In this document: piece by piece, positions 1-7,800 of the stretch
Position numbering within the stretch: the stretch's first letter is position 1
How the letters are laid out: every line of letters begins with the position of its first letter
Assembly: GCA_002471665.1 (NCBI GenBank)
Contig: DKQK01000069.1
Location: 250,731-314,730, forward strand
Source: Gammaproteobacteria bacterium UBA7310
Lineage (GTDB): Bacteria; Pseudomonadota; Gammaproteobacteria; Pseudomonadales; Ketobacteraceae
Reading direction: 5' to 3'
DNA length: 64,000 bases
The notes under the pieces: generated by a model
The model's input: the letters and a program-made list of their open reading frames with translations, nothing else
What the model was told of the DNA's origin: nothing
The model's database searches: none
Position numbers and translations under genes: made by a program

Positions 1-45
1 CTATAAAAGTGAACTCTATAAAAGGGAACCCTAAAAAAGGGAACT
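1..45. repeat. 15-bp tandem repeat, three units, continuing off the window edge
   Basis: Three successive 15-base units (1-15, 16-30, 31-45) share the form CTAWAAAAGKGAACY, and the next three bases (46-48, CTA) begin a fourth, which is the stop codon of the adjacent minus-strand gene. Read on the minus strand, every unit supplies a TAG in the same frame, so the gene is followed by serial in-frame stops. The left end is cut by the window, so the full copy number is unknown. This is seen directly; any role is unknown. Confidence 0.85.
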
Positions 46-294
46 CTAATCGTTAAACAATTTTTCAAGCTGGGATTCCACTAAAGCCCAGGGAATCAAC
101 AGCGGCTTTTTGGTGACGGTTAAAGTACAGGACTCGCCTTCCACCAAGTACTCAACATGAAAACCCTTGCCTTTGGCGAAGCCTTTCTCACTGTCGCCCG
201 TGAAATGAACATCATGTTTATCCGCAAGGCGATACAGTCGTTCCACGATGACTTTCGGGTCCTCTTTCAATCGACCCGTTACTGATCTGGTCAT
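46..294 (-). CDS. small conserved-looking hypothetical protein (82 aa)
   Basis: I do not recognise the family with certainty. The 82-residue product is soluble, with no signal peptide or membrane segment, and mixed charge. It has a pattern of an N-terminal helix (ERLYRLADKHDV) followed by strands (GFHVEYLVEGESCTLTVTKK) and a C-terminal helix ending EKLFND, which suggests a small alpha-beta fold. A longer reading frame runs back to 471, but the ATG at 294 has a GGAG ribosome site five bases upstream and the extra upstream residues look non-coding, so 294 is chosen. It lies downstream of the TatD gene on the same strand. Its stop codon is embedded in the first copy of the 15-bp tandem repeat. 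Confidence 0.6.
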   Translation of the reverse strand: MTRSVTGRLKEDPKVIVERLYRLADKHDVHFTGDSEKGFAKGKGFHVEYLVEGESCTLTVTKKPLLIPWALVESQLEKLFND

Positions 295-409
295 AAGCAC
301 TCCAAACCGGGCACACGCCCTATTATTCTGATTAGCAGACCAACATTTTACCATGTTTGTCTTGGCTATCGGACAGTGCAACGCGGGCAAAAAGCCTCTA
401 AACCACTGT

Positions 410-1195
410 TTAAAAGGTGATTTTGAGTAATTCCTGTAAATTTTTGCTACTGTACGACCACAGCTGATCAACCGGCTCCTGCCTCACCTCCGCCAGGATC
501 TCTACAATCCTGAAAAGGTTTTCCGGACTGTTGCGATCACCCATTGCGAAACTGGGTGCGATGTCCGGTGCATCGGTTTCGAAGACGATGGCATGCTGCG
601 GTAATGCTCTCAATATCGCCCTAATCCGGTTTGCCCGATCGTAGGTTCCAGCTCCACCAAAGCCTATTTTGAAGCCCAGATCCACCGCTCGCTGTGCCTG
701 CTGCAGGCTGCCGGAAAACGCATGCATAATACCCCCCGACTGCAAGCCCGACTCTTTCACCAGCTTCAACACCAGATCCTGGGTTTTACGGGCATGAACC
801 AGGATGGGTAAATGATGGCTCCGGGCGACACTGAGCTGATCCTTGAACAGCTTTAACTGCCTATCCAGATTGGAACTGTCATGAAACCTGTCCAGGCCGA
901 TTTCACCAACCGCCACGGCCCCCTGGTGCAACCAGGCATCAAGCTCGTCAACATCCCCTGATGAATGGGCGTCCATAAAGCAAGGGTGTAACCCATAGGC
1001 GGGCAACAACCGTGGATAGGCTGGATCTGTGAACCTCTCTACCGTGCTCTGCAGGGCAGGCCATTGCTCAAGCGTGACCCCGGGCACTACCAGCGCACGC
1101 ATTCCCTGTTTCCGGCAGCGTTCAAGAATAGCGCCCCGATCGTGGTCGAACTGGGCAAAGTCAATATGGCAATGGCTATCGATCAACGGGTTCAT
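410..1195 (-). CDS. TatD-family metal-dependent deoxyribonuclease/hydrolase
   Basis: The protein is about 261 residues, normal for TatD/YcfH/YjjV hydrolases, a cytoplasmic TIM-barrel family that uses two metal ions and acts as 3'-5' DNA exonucleases or related hydrolases. Visible family motifs are the N-terminal DSHCHID metal-binding pair, GEIGLD (bridging Glu), ILVHAR and MHAFSGS (metal His residues) and ETDAPDI near the C-terminus (final metal Asp). The IAPSF-type loop and length resemble YjjV more than TatD, but paralogue assignment by eye is unsafe. A GTG at 1201 and an ATG at 1195 are both possible; the ATG gives the usual MNPLIDSHCHID start. It is followed by the small hypothetical gene on the same strand. 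Confidence 0.9.
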   Translation of the reverse strand: MNPLIDSHCHIDFAQFDHDRGAILERCRKQGMRALVVPGVTLEQWPALQSTVERFTDPAYPRLLPAYGLHPCFMDAHSSGDVDELDAWLHQGAVAVGEIGLDRFHDSSNLDRQLKLFKDQLSVARSHHLPILVHARKTQDLVLKLVKESGLQSGGIMHAFSGSLQQAQRAVDLGFKIGFGGAGTYDRANRIRAILRALPQHAIVFETDAPDIAPSFAMGDRNSPENLFRIVEILAEVRQEPVDQLWSYSSKNLQELLKITF

Positions 1196-1263
1196 GGTCA
1201 CTGGCGCCTGGAAATCTGCCTTTTATGGAAACCCATTTTCCCTGTCAAATCAAACTCACTGTT

Positions 1264-2814
1264 TCAGGTGAAATAACCTTTTTTGTCCTCGATAATATGA
1301 TCCGCAATATAGTTGGAGATCGCATATACGCTCTCCTGAGGATTCACGATGATGGAGGTAGGAAACAGGCTGGCGTCAGAGACATACAGGGCTTGTACGT
1401 CATGGGTTTCACCATAGGGGCCCACCACCGACTTAGCCGGGTCGGCACCCATCCGCATGGTGCCCTGAGGATGATAGGACACCATTCTGAGGGCAAAGGG
1501 ATTATTTTCAATTGCGTCAATCACGGCATCGATTTCAGCTTCTGATTCGATAACACGTTTATCCACCGTGGGCAGAAAAACCCGCTTCGCGCCCGCCGCA
1601 AAATAGATCCGTGCGGCTGCCTTGAAGGCCGCCTTCATGGCGGGAAAGTCGGAATCCGCCACTGCATAATCAATCTGTTTTTTACCATCCACCAGGCTCA
1701 CCTGACCCACGTTATGATCATGAATCAGAGAGACACAGGAAGCATAATTCTTGGACCGCGACATAAAATCCAGGTAGGCAGCCCCGGTACCCGGTTCAGT
1801 GGACATACCCAATTCGATGGGGCCGGCACCACCGCCTTCGAGCACAAAGCCGCCTTTGTCAGGGTGCTCGAATTCATCCACATACACACCCAGCATGGCA
1901 CCACGCCAGGTAAACACCTCTCCATCGAATTCGGCCACGATCATGGTTGACGGGTGGCAGGCGAAGTTCTTACCCACCTGTCCACTGCCATTAGCCAGAC
2001 CACTGCGCAAAAACAGCAACGGCGTTTGTACGGCACCGGCTGCCGCCACCACCACCTTCGCTCGAACCGTCATTTTAGCAACGGCTTTACCGGATTGCGG
2101 ATCCCGAATCTCTGCCTCAATCCCGGTTGCACGGCCGTTATCGGTCAGTATGCGGGTGGCAAAGGTATCAGTATAGATACTGGCTCCATAATGGCAGGCC
2201 CAGGGCAGATAGGTAACCAGCATGGATTGCTTGCGATCGGTTTTGCAGCCGGAGAGACAATGACCGGTGAGCCCACAATCCTTGATATTGCGCTTCAGTG
2301 GTTTTACCGACCACCCTAAACGTTCCGCACCGGTTTGCAGTTTGCGGCTGTTTTCATTAATTTCGTGAGGCCCATTTGTATGGATACTGAGGTTTTTTTC
2401 CACCTTCTCAAAATACGGTGCCAAAGATTCGCTGCTCAAATTGGACAGCCCAAACTCCGCAGACCATTGTTGCAGAATGAAATCCGGTACTCGAAACGTC
2501 ACGCAACCATTGACTACCGTGGAACCTCCCAGACAACGGCCTTGTAATACCAGAAGATCACCTTGCTTGGTGGCCTGGTTGCCCTTGTCTTCGTAGAGCA
2601 GCTCCAGCATATCGGGAAACGTCTCATTGAATTGTGAAGAGGGCACGTAGGGCCCAGCTTCCAGCAAGATCACTGATTTGCCGGCGGCAGCCAACTCGTA
2701 TGCCATCACCGCCCCACCCGCACCGGAACCCACGATGACGGCATCGGCCTGTAGATTAAGGTTGGTGGACTTGATGTCCGCCGCTGTCTTGACATTCAAC
2801 ATCACCACACTCAT
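1264..2814 (-). CDS. GMC-family FAD-dependent oxidoreductase
   Basis: The 516-residue protein opens with a dinucleotide-binding motif (AVIVGSGAGGAVMAYELAAA, about residues 24-43) and an acidic ELE-type end of the second strand (LLEAG). It has the CLGGSTVVNG flavin loop, and near the C-terminus HPQGTMRMG and VSDASLFPTSIIVNPQES, which carry the catalytic His and Asn region of glucose-methanol-choline oxidoreductases. It also has a Cys-rich insert (CGLTGHCLSGCKTDR) seen in GMC enzymes that work with a small exported subunit. The start codon overlaps the stop of the upstream gene (ATGA), so the two are translationally coupled. Substrate is not evident; alcohols, sterols and sugars are all possible in the family. 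Confidence 0.9.
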   Translation of the reverse strand: MSVVMLNVKTAADIKSTNLNLQADAVIVGSGAGGAVMAYELAAAGKSVILLEAGPYVPSSQFNETFPDMLELLYEDKGNQATKQGDLLVLQGRCLGGSTVVNGCVTFRVPDFILQQWSAEFGLSNLSSESLAPYFEKVEKNLSIHTNGPHEINENSRKLQTGAERLGWSVKPLKRNIKDCGLTGHCLSGCKTDRKQSMLVTYLPWACHYGASIYTDTFATRILTDNGRATGIEAEIRDPQSGKAVAKMTVRAKVVVAAAGAVQTPLLFLRSGLANGSGQVGKNFACHPSTMIVAEFDGEVFTWRGAMLGVYVDEFEHPDKGGFVLEGGGAGPIELGMSTEPGTGAAYLDFMSRSKNYASCVSLIHDHNVGQVSLVDGKKQIDYAVADSDFPAMKAAFKAAARIYFAAGAKRVFLPTVDKRVIESEAEIDAVIDAIENNPFALRMVSYHPQGTMRMGADPAKSVVGPYGETHDVQALYVSDASLFPTSIIVNPQESVYAISNYIADHIIEDKKGYFT

Positions 2815-3425
2815 ACCTCACTGCGGACGGGCAAAGGCGCTTCGCCCAATGACGGCAAGCCCCATTTTTCGGAAACGGGCCCATCAAACGCCAGAGGCCC
2901 CCATGTACTGGGTTCACGCCAGTAAGATGCGTACACCAGTTTTTTCAGTACGGAAATGATCCCCTGCTGCACGTAATGACCCGATTGCCAGGCGTCTATG
3001 TAGGCGATGGCCTCGTTCGTGGGTAACCCACTGAAGCGGGAAAAATACCACCCCATTACCAAACTGCCATGTTCGAACAGCCCCATGGCCTTAGCCAGGT
3101 TCGAACGAATATCCGGGTCCATGCCGGCCATCAGATGATCCAGATTTTCAAGCACGGGAACCTGCTCAAGCGGCGTCATGGTGGTACCCTCAGTGGGCAG
3201 TACCACGTGGGCAAAACGGGTGAAGAACGCTACCTGATCCGCTGAGAGCACCCTCCCCGCCGGTGCCTCTGCCACAGGAGGGTCAGAGCAGGCAGACAAC
3301 ACGGCGCCGGCACCTGCAACCAGTATGGTGTGGGCGGCCAGAGCCATAAAACGACGCCGCTTCAAAGGGGCCAGCGCCAGGTCGATATCGTATTGTAATA
3401 GTTCAGACCGGATGGGATTCGGCAT
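2811..3425 (-). CDS. exported lipoprotein-like partner subunit of the GMC oxidoreductase
   Basis: The 204-residue protein has an N-terminal KRRRFMALAAHTILVAG stretch followed by AVLSAC. This reads as a twin-arginine-like signal (RRR-F-M) ending in a possible lipobox, so export by Tat and lipid anchoring are likely. The rest is helical and has no recognised catalytic motif, resembling the small gluconate-2-dehydrogenase subunit-3 class that pairs with GMC flavoproteins. Its stop overlaps the start of the GMC gene by four bases, which strongly supports a two-subunit enzyme. The GMC protein lacks its own signal peptide, so inferentially it would be co-exported with this subunit. Start choice at 3425 is supported by the position of the signal peptide. 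Confidence 0.75.
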   Translation of the reverse strand: MPNPIRSELLQYDIDLALAPLKRRRFMALAAHTILVAGAGAVLSACSDPPVAEAPAGRVLSADQVAFFTRFAHVVLPTEGTTMTPLEQVPVLENLDHLMAGMDPDIRSNLAKAMGLFEHGSLVMGWYFSRFSGLPTNEAIAYIDAWQSGHYVQQGIISVLKKLVYASYWREPSTWGPLAFDGPVSEKWGLPSLGEAPLPVRSEV

Positions 3426-3621
3426 AGTCAGTTTCCAATTGGGTGACCATTGAGTCTACACACATTGTTTATGCCTTGAAAATGACCAAAAATCACCGCA
3501 ATTTGACAAAATGCACCAAAATCATCAGCCTTGATGTGGGTCAACGTGAGATCTTAACGTTAGGTTATTCTCAATATGAATGGATAGATCATTCAACAGC
3601 CAACCACAACAGGGTGTTTAA

Positions 3622-3870
3622 ATGACGTTGGAAAAACACGATTTACTGCACGAGTTCCCGGAGAATCGGGACACCATTCACGAGCTTAAGATGAATAACA
3701 GCCATTTTGCCCGGCTGTTCGATCAGTATCACGAAAAAGACCACGAGGTGCACCGTATTGAAACCGGCGCAGAAAAATCCAGCGACGACTATTTGGAAGT
3801 ACGCAAGAAAGAGCGCCTGCATCTGAAGGATGAGCTATATAGAATGATTAAAGACCACGAGGCATCTTAG
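3622..3870 (+). CDS. DUF465 / YdcH-family small protein
   Basis: This is an 82-residue, highly charged, helical protein with the DUF465 signature: a short N-terminal segment (HEFPENRDTIHELK), then SHFARLFDQYHEKDHEVHRIE and a C-terminal LKDELYRMI helix. Members form a helical hairpin; their function is poorly defined. It stands alone on the plus strand between the GMC operon and the outer-membrane barrel gene. A strong palindromic terminator follows five bases after the stop. Confidence 0.85.
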   Translation: MTLEKHDLLHEFPENRDTIHELKMNNSHFARLFDQYHEKDHEVHRIETGAEKSSDDYLEVRKKERLHLKDELYRMIKDHEAS

Positions 3871-3874
3871 GTGA

Positions 3875-3923
3875 TGTTGTGAACTAAACAGGGGGTTCAT
3901 CCGCCCCTGTTTAGTTCACAACA
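3875..3923. terminator. perfect 20-bp bidirectional terminator hairpin
   Basis: Bases 3875-3894 and 3904-3923 are exact inverted repeats with a 9-base loop. The hairpin starts five bases after the plus-strand DUF465 stop and ends seven bases before the end of the convergent barrel gene, so it serves both. There is little U-tract on either side, so termination may rest on stem stability or the hairpin may protect 3' ends. Confidence 0.8.
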
Positions 3924-3929
3924 CCGCAC

Positions 3930-4724
3930 TTATTCCTGGCATATGATGCCCGACACATCCTTATATTTTTCATCACAGGCAGTGATATTGCGCTTGCCGT
4001 TGTCTGAGTGTTTACGTGATCGTGGGCCTGGCTCGTCAAAGCGCCAAATTACCCCCACACTGAGCGCGGATACCTCAAAGTAATTATAGCTTTCACCGTC
4101 AAATTCATGTTCTTCTTCCTGAATCAAATACTCAGCGTATAGGGACAGATTTTCAGAATAATGGTATTCCGCGCCGATTGAATAGAAGAAATCCTCCCCA
4201 TCCAGTTCTTCAGTTTCAAACGAGAGAGCAGTATCTTCGACTCCGTTGAAATATGTTTCAAAGCGGACCTTGCCGTCAACATCCCAAGTGGCAATCCCTG
4301 CTTTTCCGAACAGACTTAAGGAGCTGCCCAAGGGTAATGAACCTTTTAACGCAATCCCCATTGCAGTGGTTTTGAAATGAAAAGAATCTTTATATTCAAT
4401 TGAATTCGAGCCCGAGGTTTCTGAGTATCGATAATCAGTCTGCGATTCACCAAAATCAATATAGCTAAATTCCAGTGCCAGATAACGGGGCACGAACTCC
4501 CAGCCAGCGAACAGCTGGTAAGCAAAAGCGTTCTCGTCTATATCAAAGTTTTGATTGTCGTCAGACCCAGGCTCCAGAAAGAAATCTTCAATGGACGTGT
4601 ATTGAGAATAACCCAATCCGAATCCCGCGTAGAGACCTGAGTAACCCTGCGCGTGTACCTGGGCGGAAAAACCAAAAACAAGTAGCGCCCCCAGACCGAA
4701 CGCTCTTAACTGATTTAACTTCAT
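3930..4724 (-). CDS. outer-membrane beta-barrel protein (porin/OmpA-barrel-like)
   Basis: A 264-residue protein with a clear Sec signal peptide (MKLNQLRAFGLGALLVFGFSA, cleavage near QVHA-QG). It is followed by alternating hydrophobic/aromatic strands typical of an eight-stranded outer-membrane barrel (GLYAGFGLGYSQ, FAYQLFAGWEF, LALEFSYIDFG, FYSIGAEYHYSE, LSLYAEYLIQ, ALSVGVIWRF). The barrel appears to end at VIWRF, but some 35 further polar residues follow, including two cysteines (TACDEKY, GIICQE). That is unusual because the last aromatic normally sits at the C-terminus for BAM recognition. It is monocistronic, flanked by hairpins on both sides. Role unknown; such barrels are often adhesion, stability or small-solute proteins. 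Confidence 0.8.
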   Translation of the reverse strand: MKLNQLRAFGLGALLVFGFSAQVHAQGYSGLYAGFGLGYSQYTSIEDFFLEPGSDDNQNFDIDENAFAYQLFAGWEFVPRYLALEFSYIDFGESQTDYRYSETSGSNSIEYKDSFHFKTTAMGIALKGSLPLGSSLSLFGKAGIATWDVDGKVRFETYFNGVEDTALSFETEELDGEDFFYSIGAEYHYSENLSLYAEYLIQEEEHEFDGESYNYFEVSALSVGVIWRFDEPGPRSRKHSDNGKRNITACDEKYKDVSGIICQE

Positions 4725-4757
4725 TTAGAACCCCGTTTATTATTGTTTTATAAACAA

Positions 4758-4786
4758 GAAAGCCCGGCAAAAAGTACCGGGCTTTC
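4758..4786 (-). terminator. rho-independent terminator of etfBA
   Basis: A 10-bp perfect stem (GAAAGCCCGG / CCGGGCTTTC, loop of 9) lies about 20 bases after the etfA stop. On the minus strand it is followed by a T-rich run. It also separates the barrel gene's promoter from etf. Confidence 0.85.
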
Positions 4787-4807
4787 TTTGTACCGCGTAA
4801 AGACTTG

Positions 4808-5737
4808 TTACACAAGCTTTTCCAATTCTGGAACTGCTTCGAACAAGTCAGCAACCAGACCATAGTCGGCAACCTGGAAAATAGGTGCTTCTTCGTCTTT
4901 ATTGATTGCCACGATGACCTTACTGTCTTTCATACCGGCCAAATGCTGAATTGCACCGGAGATACCCACTGCAACGTACAGCTGCGGAGCAACGATCTTA
5001 CCGGTTTGTCCAACCTGCATATCATTTGGCACAAAGCCCGCGTCAACCGCCGCCCGGGATGCACCCACGGCAGCGCCCAATTTATCGGCCACTTTATACA
5101 GCATCTCGAAGTTATCGCCGTTCTGCATACCGCGACCACCAGAAATAACCACTTTCGCGGCAGTCAATTCAGGACGGTCACTCTTGGCCAGCTCTTCGCC
5201 GACAAAAGACGAGACTCCGGCGTCTTTGCTGACACTCAGATTTTCAACCTCAGCAGAGCCACCTTCAGCAGCAACCGGATCGAAAGAGGTACCACGCACG
5301 GTCAGAACATTGGTTTCTTGTGAACTTTCTACCGTTGCGATCGCATTACCTGCGTAGATCGGACGCTGGAATGTGGTGGCATTAACCACGGCAGAGATCT
5401 CAGAAACCATCTGCACATCCAGCAAGGCAGCTACGCGCGGCAGGAAGTTCTTACCGGAGGTGGTGGCAGGCGCAAGAATGTGGCTGTAGCCCTTGCCCAC
5501 TTCGGCAACCAGATCGGCCACATTCTCGGCCAACTGGTGTTCATAGGCTGCATCGTCGGCAACCAAAACTTTCGCCACACCGGCGATCTTTGCAGCTTCT
5601 TCTGCAACCGCACCGCAACCAGCACCAGCGACCAATACAGTGATATCACCACCGATTGCCTGAGCTGCTGCTACAGTGTTCAGGGTAACGCCTTTCAAGC
5701 TGGCATTATCGTGTTCTGCATAGACTAATACGCTCAT
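4808..5737 (-). CDS. etfA: electron transfer flavoprotein alpha subunit
   Basis: The 309-residue protein is standard length for EtfA. With EtfB it forms the soluble FAD/AMP heterodimer that takes electrons from acyl-CoA dehydrogenases, such as the LiuA encoded in this window, and passes them to ETF:ubiquinone oxidoreductase. The N-terminal half begins MSVLVYAEHDN. The C-terminal FAD domain shows the family signature VISGGRGMQNGDNFEML, then GASRAAVDAGFVPNDMQVGQ, LYVAVGISGAIQHLAGM and VAINKDEEAPIFQVADYGLV, all FAD-contacting segments. Its ATG overlaps the etfB stop by one base, so the two are translationally coupled. A terminator follows. Confidence 0.97.
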   Translation of the reverse strand: MSVLVYAEHDNASLKGVTLNTVAAAQAIGGDITVLVAGAGCGAVAEEAAKIAGVAKVLVADDAAYEHQLAENVADLVAEVGKGYSHILAPATTSGKNFLPRVAALLDVQMVSEISAVVNATTFQRPIYAGNAIATVESSQETNVLTVRGTSFDPVAAEGGSAEVENLSVSKDAGVSSFVGEELAKSDRPELTAAKVVISGGRGMQNGDNFEMLYKVADKLGAAVGASRAAVDAGFVPNDMQVGQTGKIVAPQLYVAVGISGAIQHLAGMKDSKVIVAINKDEEAPIFQVADYGLVADLFEAVPELEKLV

Positions 5738-6483
5738 TAGATCACCTTCGCTTCGTTTTTCAGCTTGTCTACCAACTCTGCAACATCAGCTACCTTGATA
5801 CCTGCCTGACGCTCTGCAGGTGGCTCGACCTTAACGGTCTTGACCAAGGGAGTCACATCAACCCCGAAGTCACCGGGTGACTTCATATCCAGCGGCTTTT
5901 TCTTCGCCTTCATGATATTGGGCAGAGAAGCATAACGTGGTTCATTAAGACGCAGGTCCGTGGTCACCACAGCGGGCAGTTTCAGGTCAACGGTCTGCAG
6001 ACCGCCATCGATTTCACGGGTAACTTTGACGGAACCGTCGGCTACGTTCACTTCGGAAGCAAAAGTACCCTGGCCCATACCAGTCAATGCTGCCAGCATC
6101 TGACCAGTCTGGTTGTTGTCGCCATCGATAGCTTGTTTACCCAAAATGACCAACTCAGGCTTTTCTTCATCAACAATAGCTTTGAGCAATTTGGCAACGC
6201 CTAATGGTTGCACATCAGCTGCTTCAACCAGAATGCCGCGATCAGCACCCAATGCCAGAGCAGTACGGATTTGCTCCTGAGCTTCTTTAGGACCTACGGC
6301 CACCGCAACAATCTCGGTAGCAACCCCCTTCTCTTTCAAACGAACAGCTTCTTCAACAGCGATTTCGCAGAAGGGGTTCATGGCCATCTTGACGTTAGTC
6401 AGGTCAACACCGCTGTGATCAGCAGCCACCCGAACCTTAACGTTGTAGTCAACAACTCGTTTGACAGCAACAAGAACCTTCAT
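5737..6483 (-). CDS. etfB: electron transfer flavoprotein beta subunit
   Basis: The 248-residue protein matches EtfB. It starts MKVLVAVKRVVDYNVKVRV and contains NPFCEIAVEEAVRLKEKG, the AMP-site region VILGKQAIDGDNNQTGQMLA and LPAVVTTDLRLNEPRYASLP with KAKKKP near the C-terminus. It is the first gene of the etfBA operon. A GAGGG ribosome site lies five bases upstream of the ATG. The 480-bp divergent spacer upstream must carry its promoter, although I could not pick a convincing one. Confidence 0.97.
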   Translation of the reverse strand: MKVLVAVKRVVDYNVKVRVAADHSGVDLTNVKMAMNPFCEIAVEEAVRLKEKGVATEIVAVAVGPKEAQEQIRTALALGADRGILVEAADVQPLGVAKLLKAIVDEEKPELVILGKQAIDGDNNQTGQMLAALTGMGQGTFASEVNVADGSVKVTREIDGGLQTVDLKLPAVVTTDLRLNEPRYASLPNIMKAKKKPLDMKSPGDFGVDVTPLVKTVKVEPPAERQAGIKVADVAELVDKLKNEAKVI

Positions 6484-6964
6484 GGAACCCTCGGCTTTAT
6501 AATGGAATGTGGATTTAAGGTGTCGGTGAAAAGCGCTCTGTTTTCAACTGACACCGCGCGATCATCAGTAGTATGAAACAGTTTTCACACTGTGACCGCC
6601 CTTGTTAAAAGCGCGTGGTATCTTGCCGTTTTATATCAGGGAGGTCAATAGCCAATCCGGCACCCCAATCGGTCCCCAGCGCCAATACTGCTAACGCTAT
6701 TAGGGCAAAATCCCCCGGATAAATCAATTAGTTACTGCGCCGGCGCGATTTTGTTGAAATTTTGTTCAACGCCCCAACATGGCCCATGATGGTTATTTCT
6801 TAGCGCAGACAATTTCGCTTTGAGGTGATAACTTCATAATTAATTTACACTATCTTGCCGGGTGCGCCGGCTGATGAACAGCCCCTGCGAGCTAACCTGG
6901 TTAGGGTTAACGGCCCTCTTGCCTATATTAGAAATTAGAATCAGACCTGATGGAGTATTTAAGG
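6484..6964. other. 481-bp divergent intergenic region between etfB and the chalcone-isomerase-like gene
   Basis: No gene is seen here. The right half (about 6830-6880) is AT-rich (TTCATAATTAATTTACACTA) and could hold the promoter for the plus-strand gene. A short self-complementary CTAACCTGGTTAG sits at about 6892-6904. The left part, next to etfB, contains TATAAA on the minus strand at 6496-6501, but this is too close to the start codon to be a confident -10. No riboswitch or small RNA structure is recognised. Confidence 0.4.
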
Positions 6965-7534
6965 ATGATAAGACTGTTTACATTGATGATGGCCCTGTGC
7001 CTGGCAACCAACGTGGTGTCTCGGGAGATCGCTGGCATTGAAATGCCGGATAGCATCACCACCGCCAATGATACCAGCCTGCACCTGAACGGCGCCGGGA
7101 TTCGTTCAAAATGGTTTGTGGATCTGTATGTCGCGGGCCTCTATCTAACGGACCAGCAAACGGATGCCGAGGCCATTCTCGCTGCCGATGCCCCAATGGC
7201 CATCCGCCTGCATATCATCTCCGGCTTGATCACCAGCGAGAAAATGACCGAGGCCACCATTGAGGGCTTTGACAGCGCCACCGGGGGTAACACCGCACCC
7301 TTGCAGGCTGAAATTGACCTATTCCTGTCTAGTTTTGTTGAGCCGATTAAAGAAGGAGACATTTTTGACTTTATCTACCAGCCACAGCTGGGTATCAGTA
7401 TCATCAAAAACGGCACCCTGAAACAAACCATGGAAAGTGACGCAGACTTCAAGAAAGCCTTGTTCGGTATCTGGATTTCAGACAACCCCGCGCAAAAATC
7501 CCTAAAACACGAATTATTGGGACACAAGGTTTAG
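6965..7534 (+). CDS. chalcone-isomerase-like periplasmic protein
   Basis: Starting at the ATG at 6965, which has GGAG nine bases upstream, the product is 189 residues with a signal peptide (MIRLFTLMMALCLATNVVSRE). It carries the bacterial chalcone-isomerase-like fold signatures: NDTSLHLNGAGIRSKWFVDLYVAGLYL, MAIRLHIISGLITSEKM and EPIKEGDIFDFIYQP, then KKALFGIWISDNPAQKSLKHELLG at the C-terminus. In plants the fold isomerises chalcones or binds fatty acids. The bacterial exported members have no established reaction, and fatty-acid or hydrophobic ligand binding is a reasonable inference. It is monocistronic with its own terminator. Confidence 0.88.
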   Translation: MIRLFTLMMALCLATNVVSREIAGIEMPDSITTANDTSLHLNGAGIRSKWFVDLYVAGLYLTDQQTDAEAILAADAPMAIRLHIISGLITSEKMTEATIEGFDSATGGNTAPLQAEIDLFLSSFVEPIKEGDIFDFIYQPQLGISIIKNGTLKQTMESDADFKKALFGIWISDNPAQKSLKHELLGHKV

Positions 7535-7548
7535 ACCGCACCGAAAAC

Positions 7549-7578
7549 AAAGGTATGTTGAGCCTTCGACATACCTTT
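7549..7578 (+). terminator. terminator after the chalcone-isomerase-like gene
   Basis: AAAGGTATGT (7549-7558) pairs with ACATACCTTT (7569-7578). The stem can continue inward by a wobble and two further pairs. A short T-run follows at 7576-7579. It lies 14 bases after the stop codon. Confidence 0.75.
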
Positions 7579-7800
7579 TGCCATGGCCCAATCACCCGCG
7601 ATTCCAGCGTTACCCTTTTCCCCCTATATCCCATCATTCCCCGCCTTAACTTCCTTGAGTGCCCTGTTTGAGTGTTCTGTTTGAGTTTCCGGCTGGAGGT
7701 GCCCGTCTCCTTGTCTTAATTTATTCATCAAACTTTCACTTACAGGAAACAGTCGCCAATTAAAGTCAGCATCGAGGTTTCATATATTGCGGAGGCCATG

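Noticed and set aside
3443..3625. 60-residue plus-strand reading frame ending over the DUF465 start
   Set aside because: No ribosome site, no recognisable domain, and the composition looks like a translated leader region; the overlap with the next ATG is probably coincidental.
6496..6501. TATAAA on the minus strand as the etfB -10 element
   Set aside because: It would place the transcript start about six bases from the ATG, excluding the evident GAGGG ribosome site from the mRNA.
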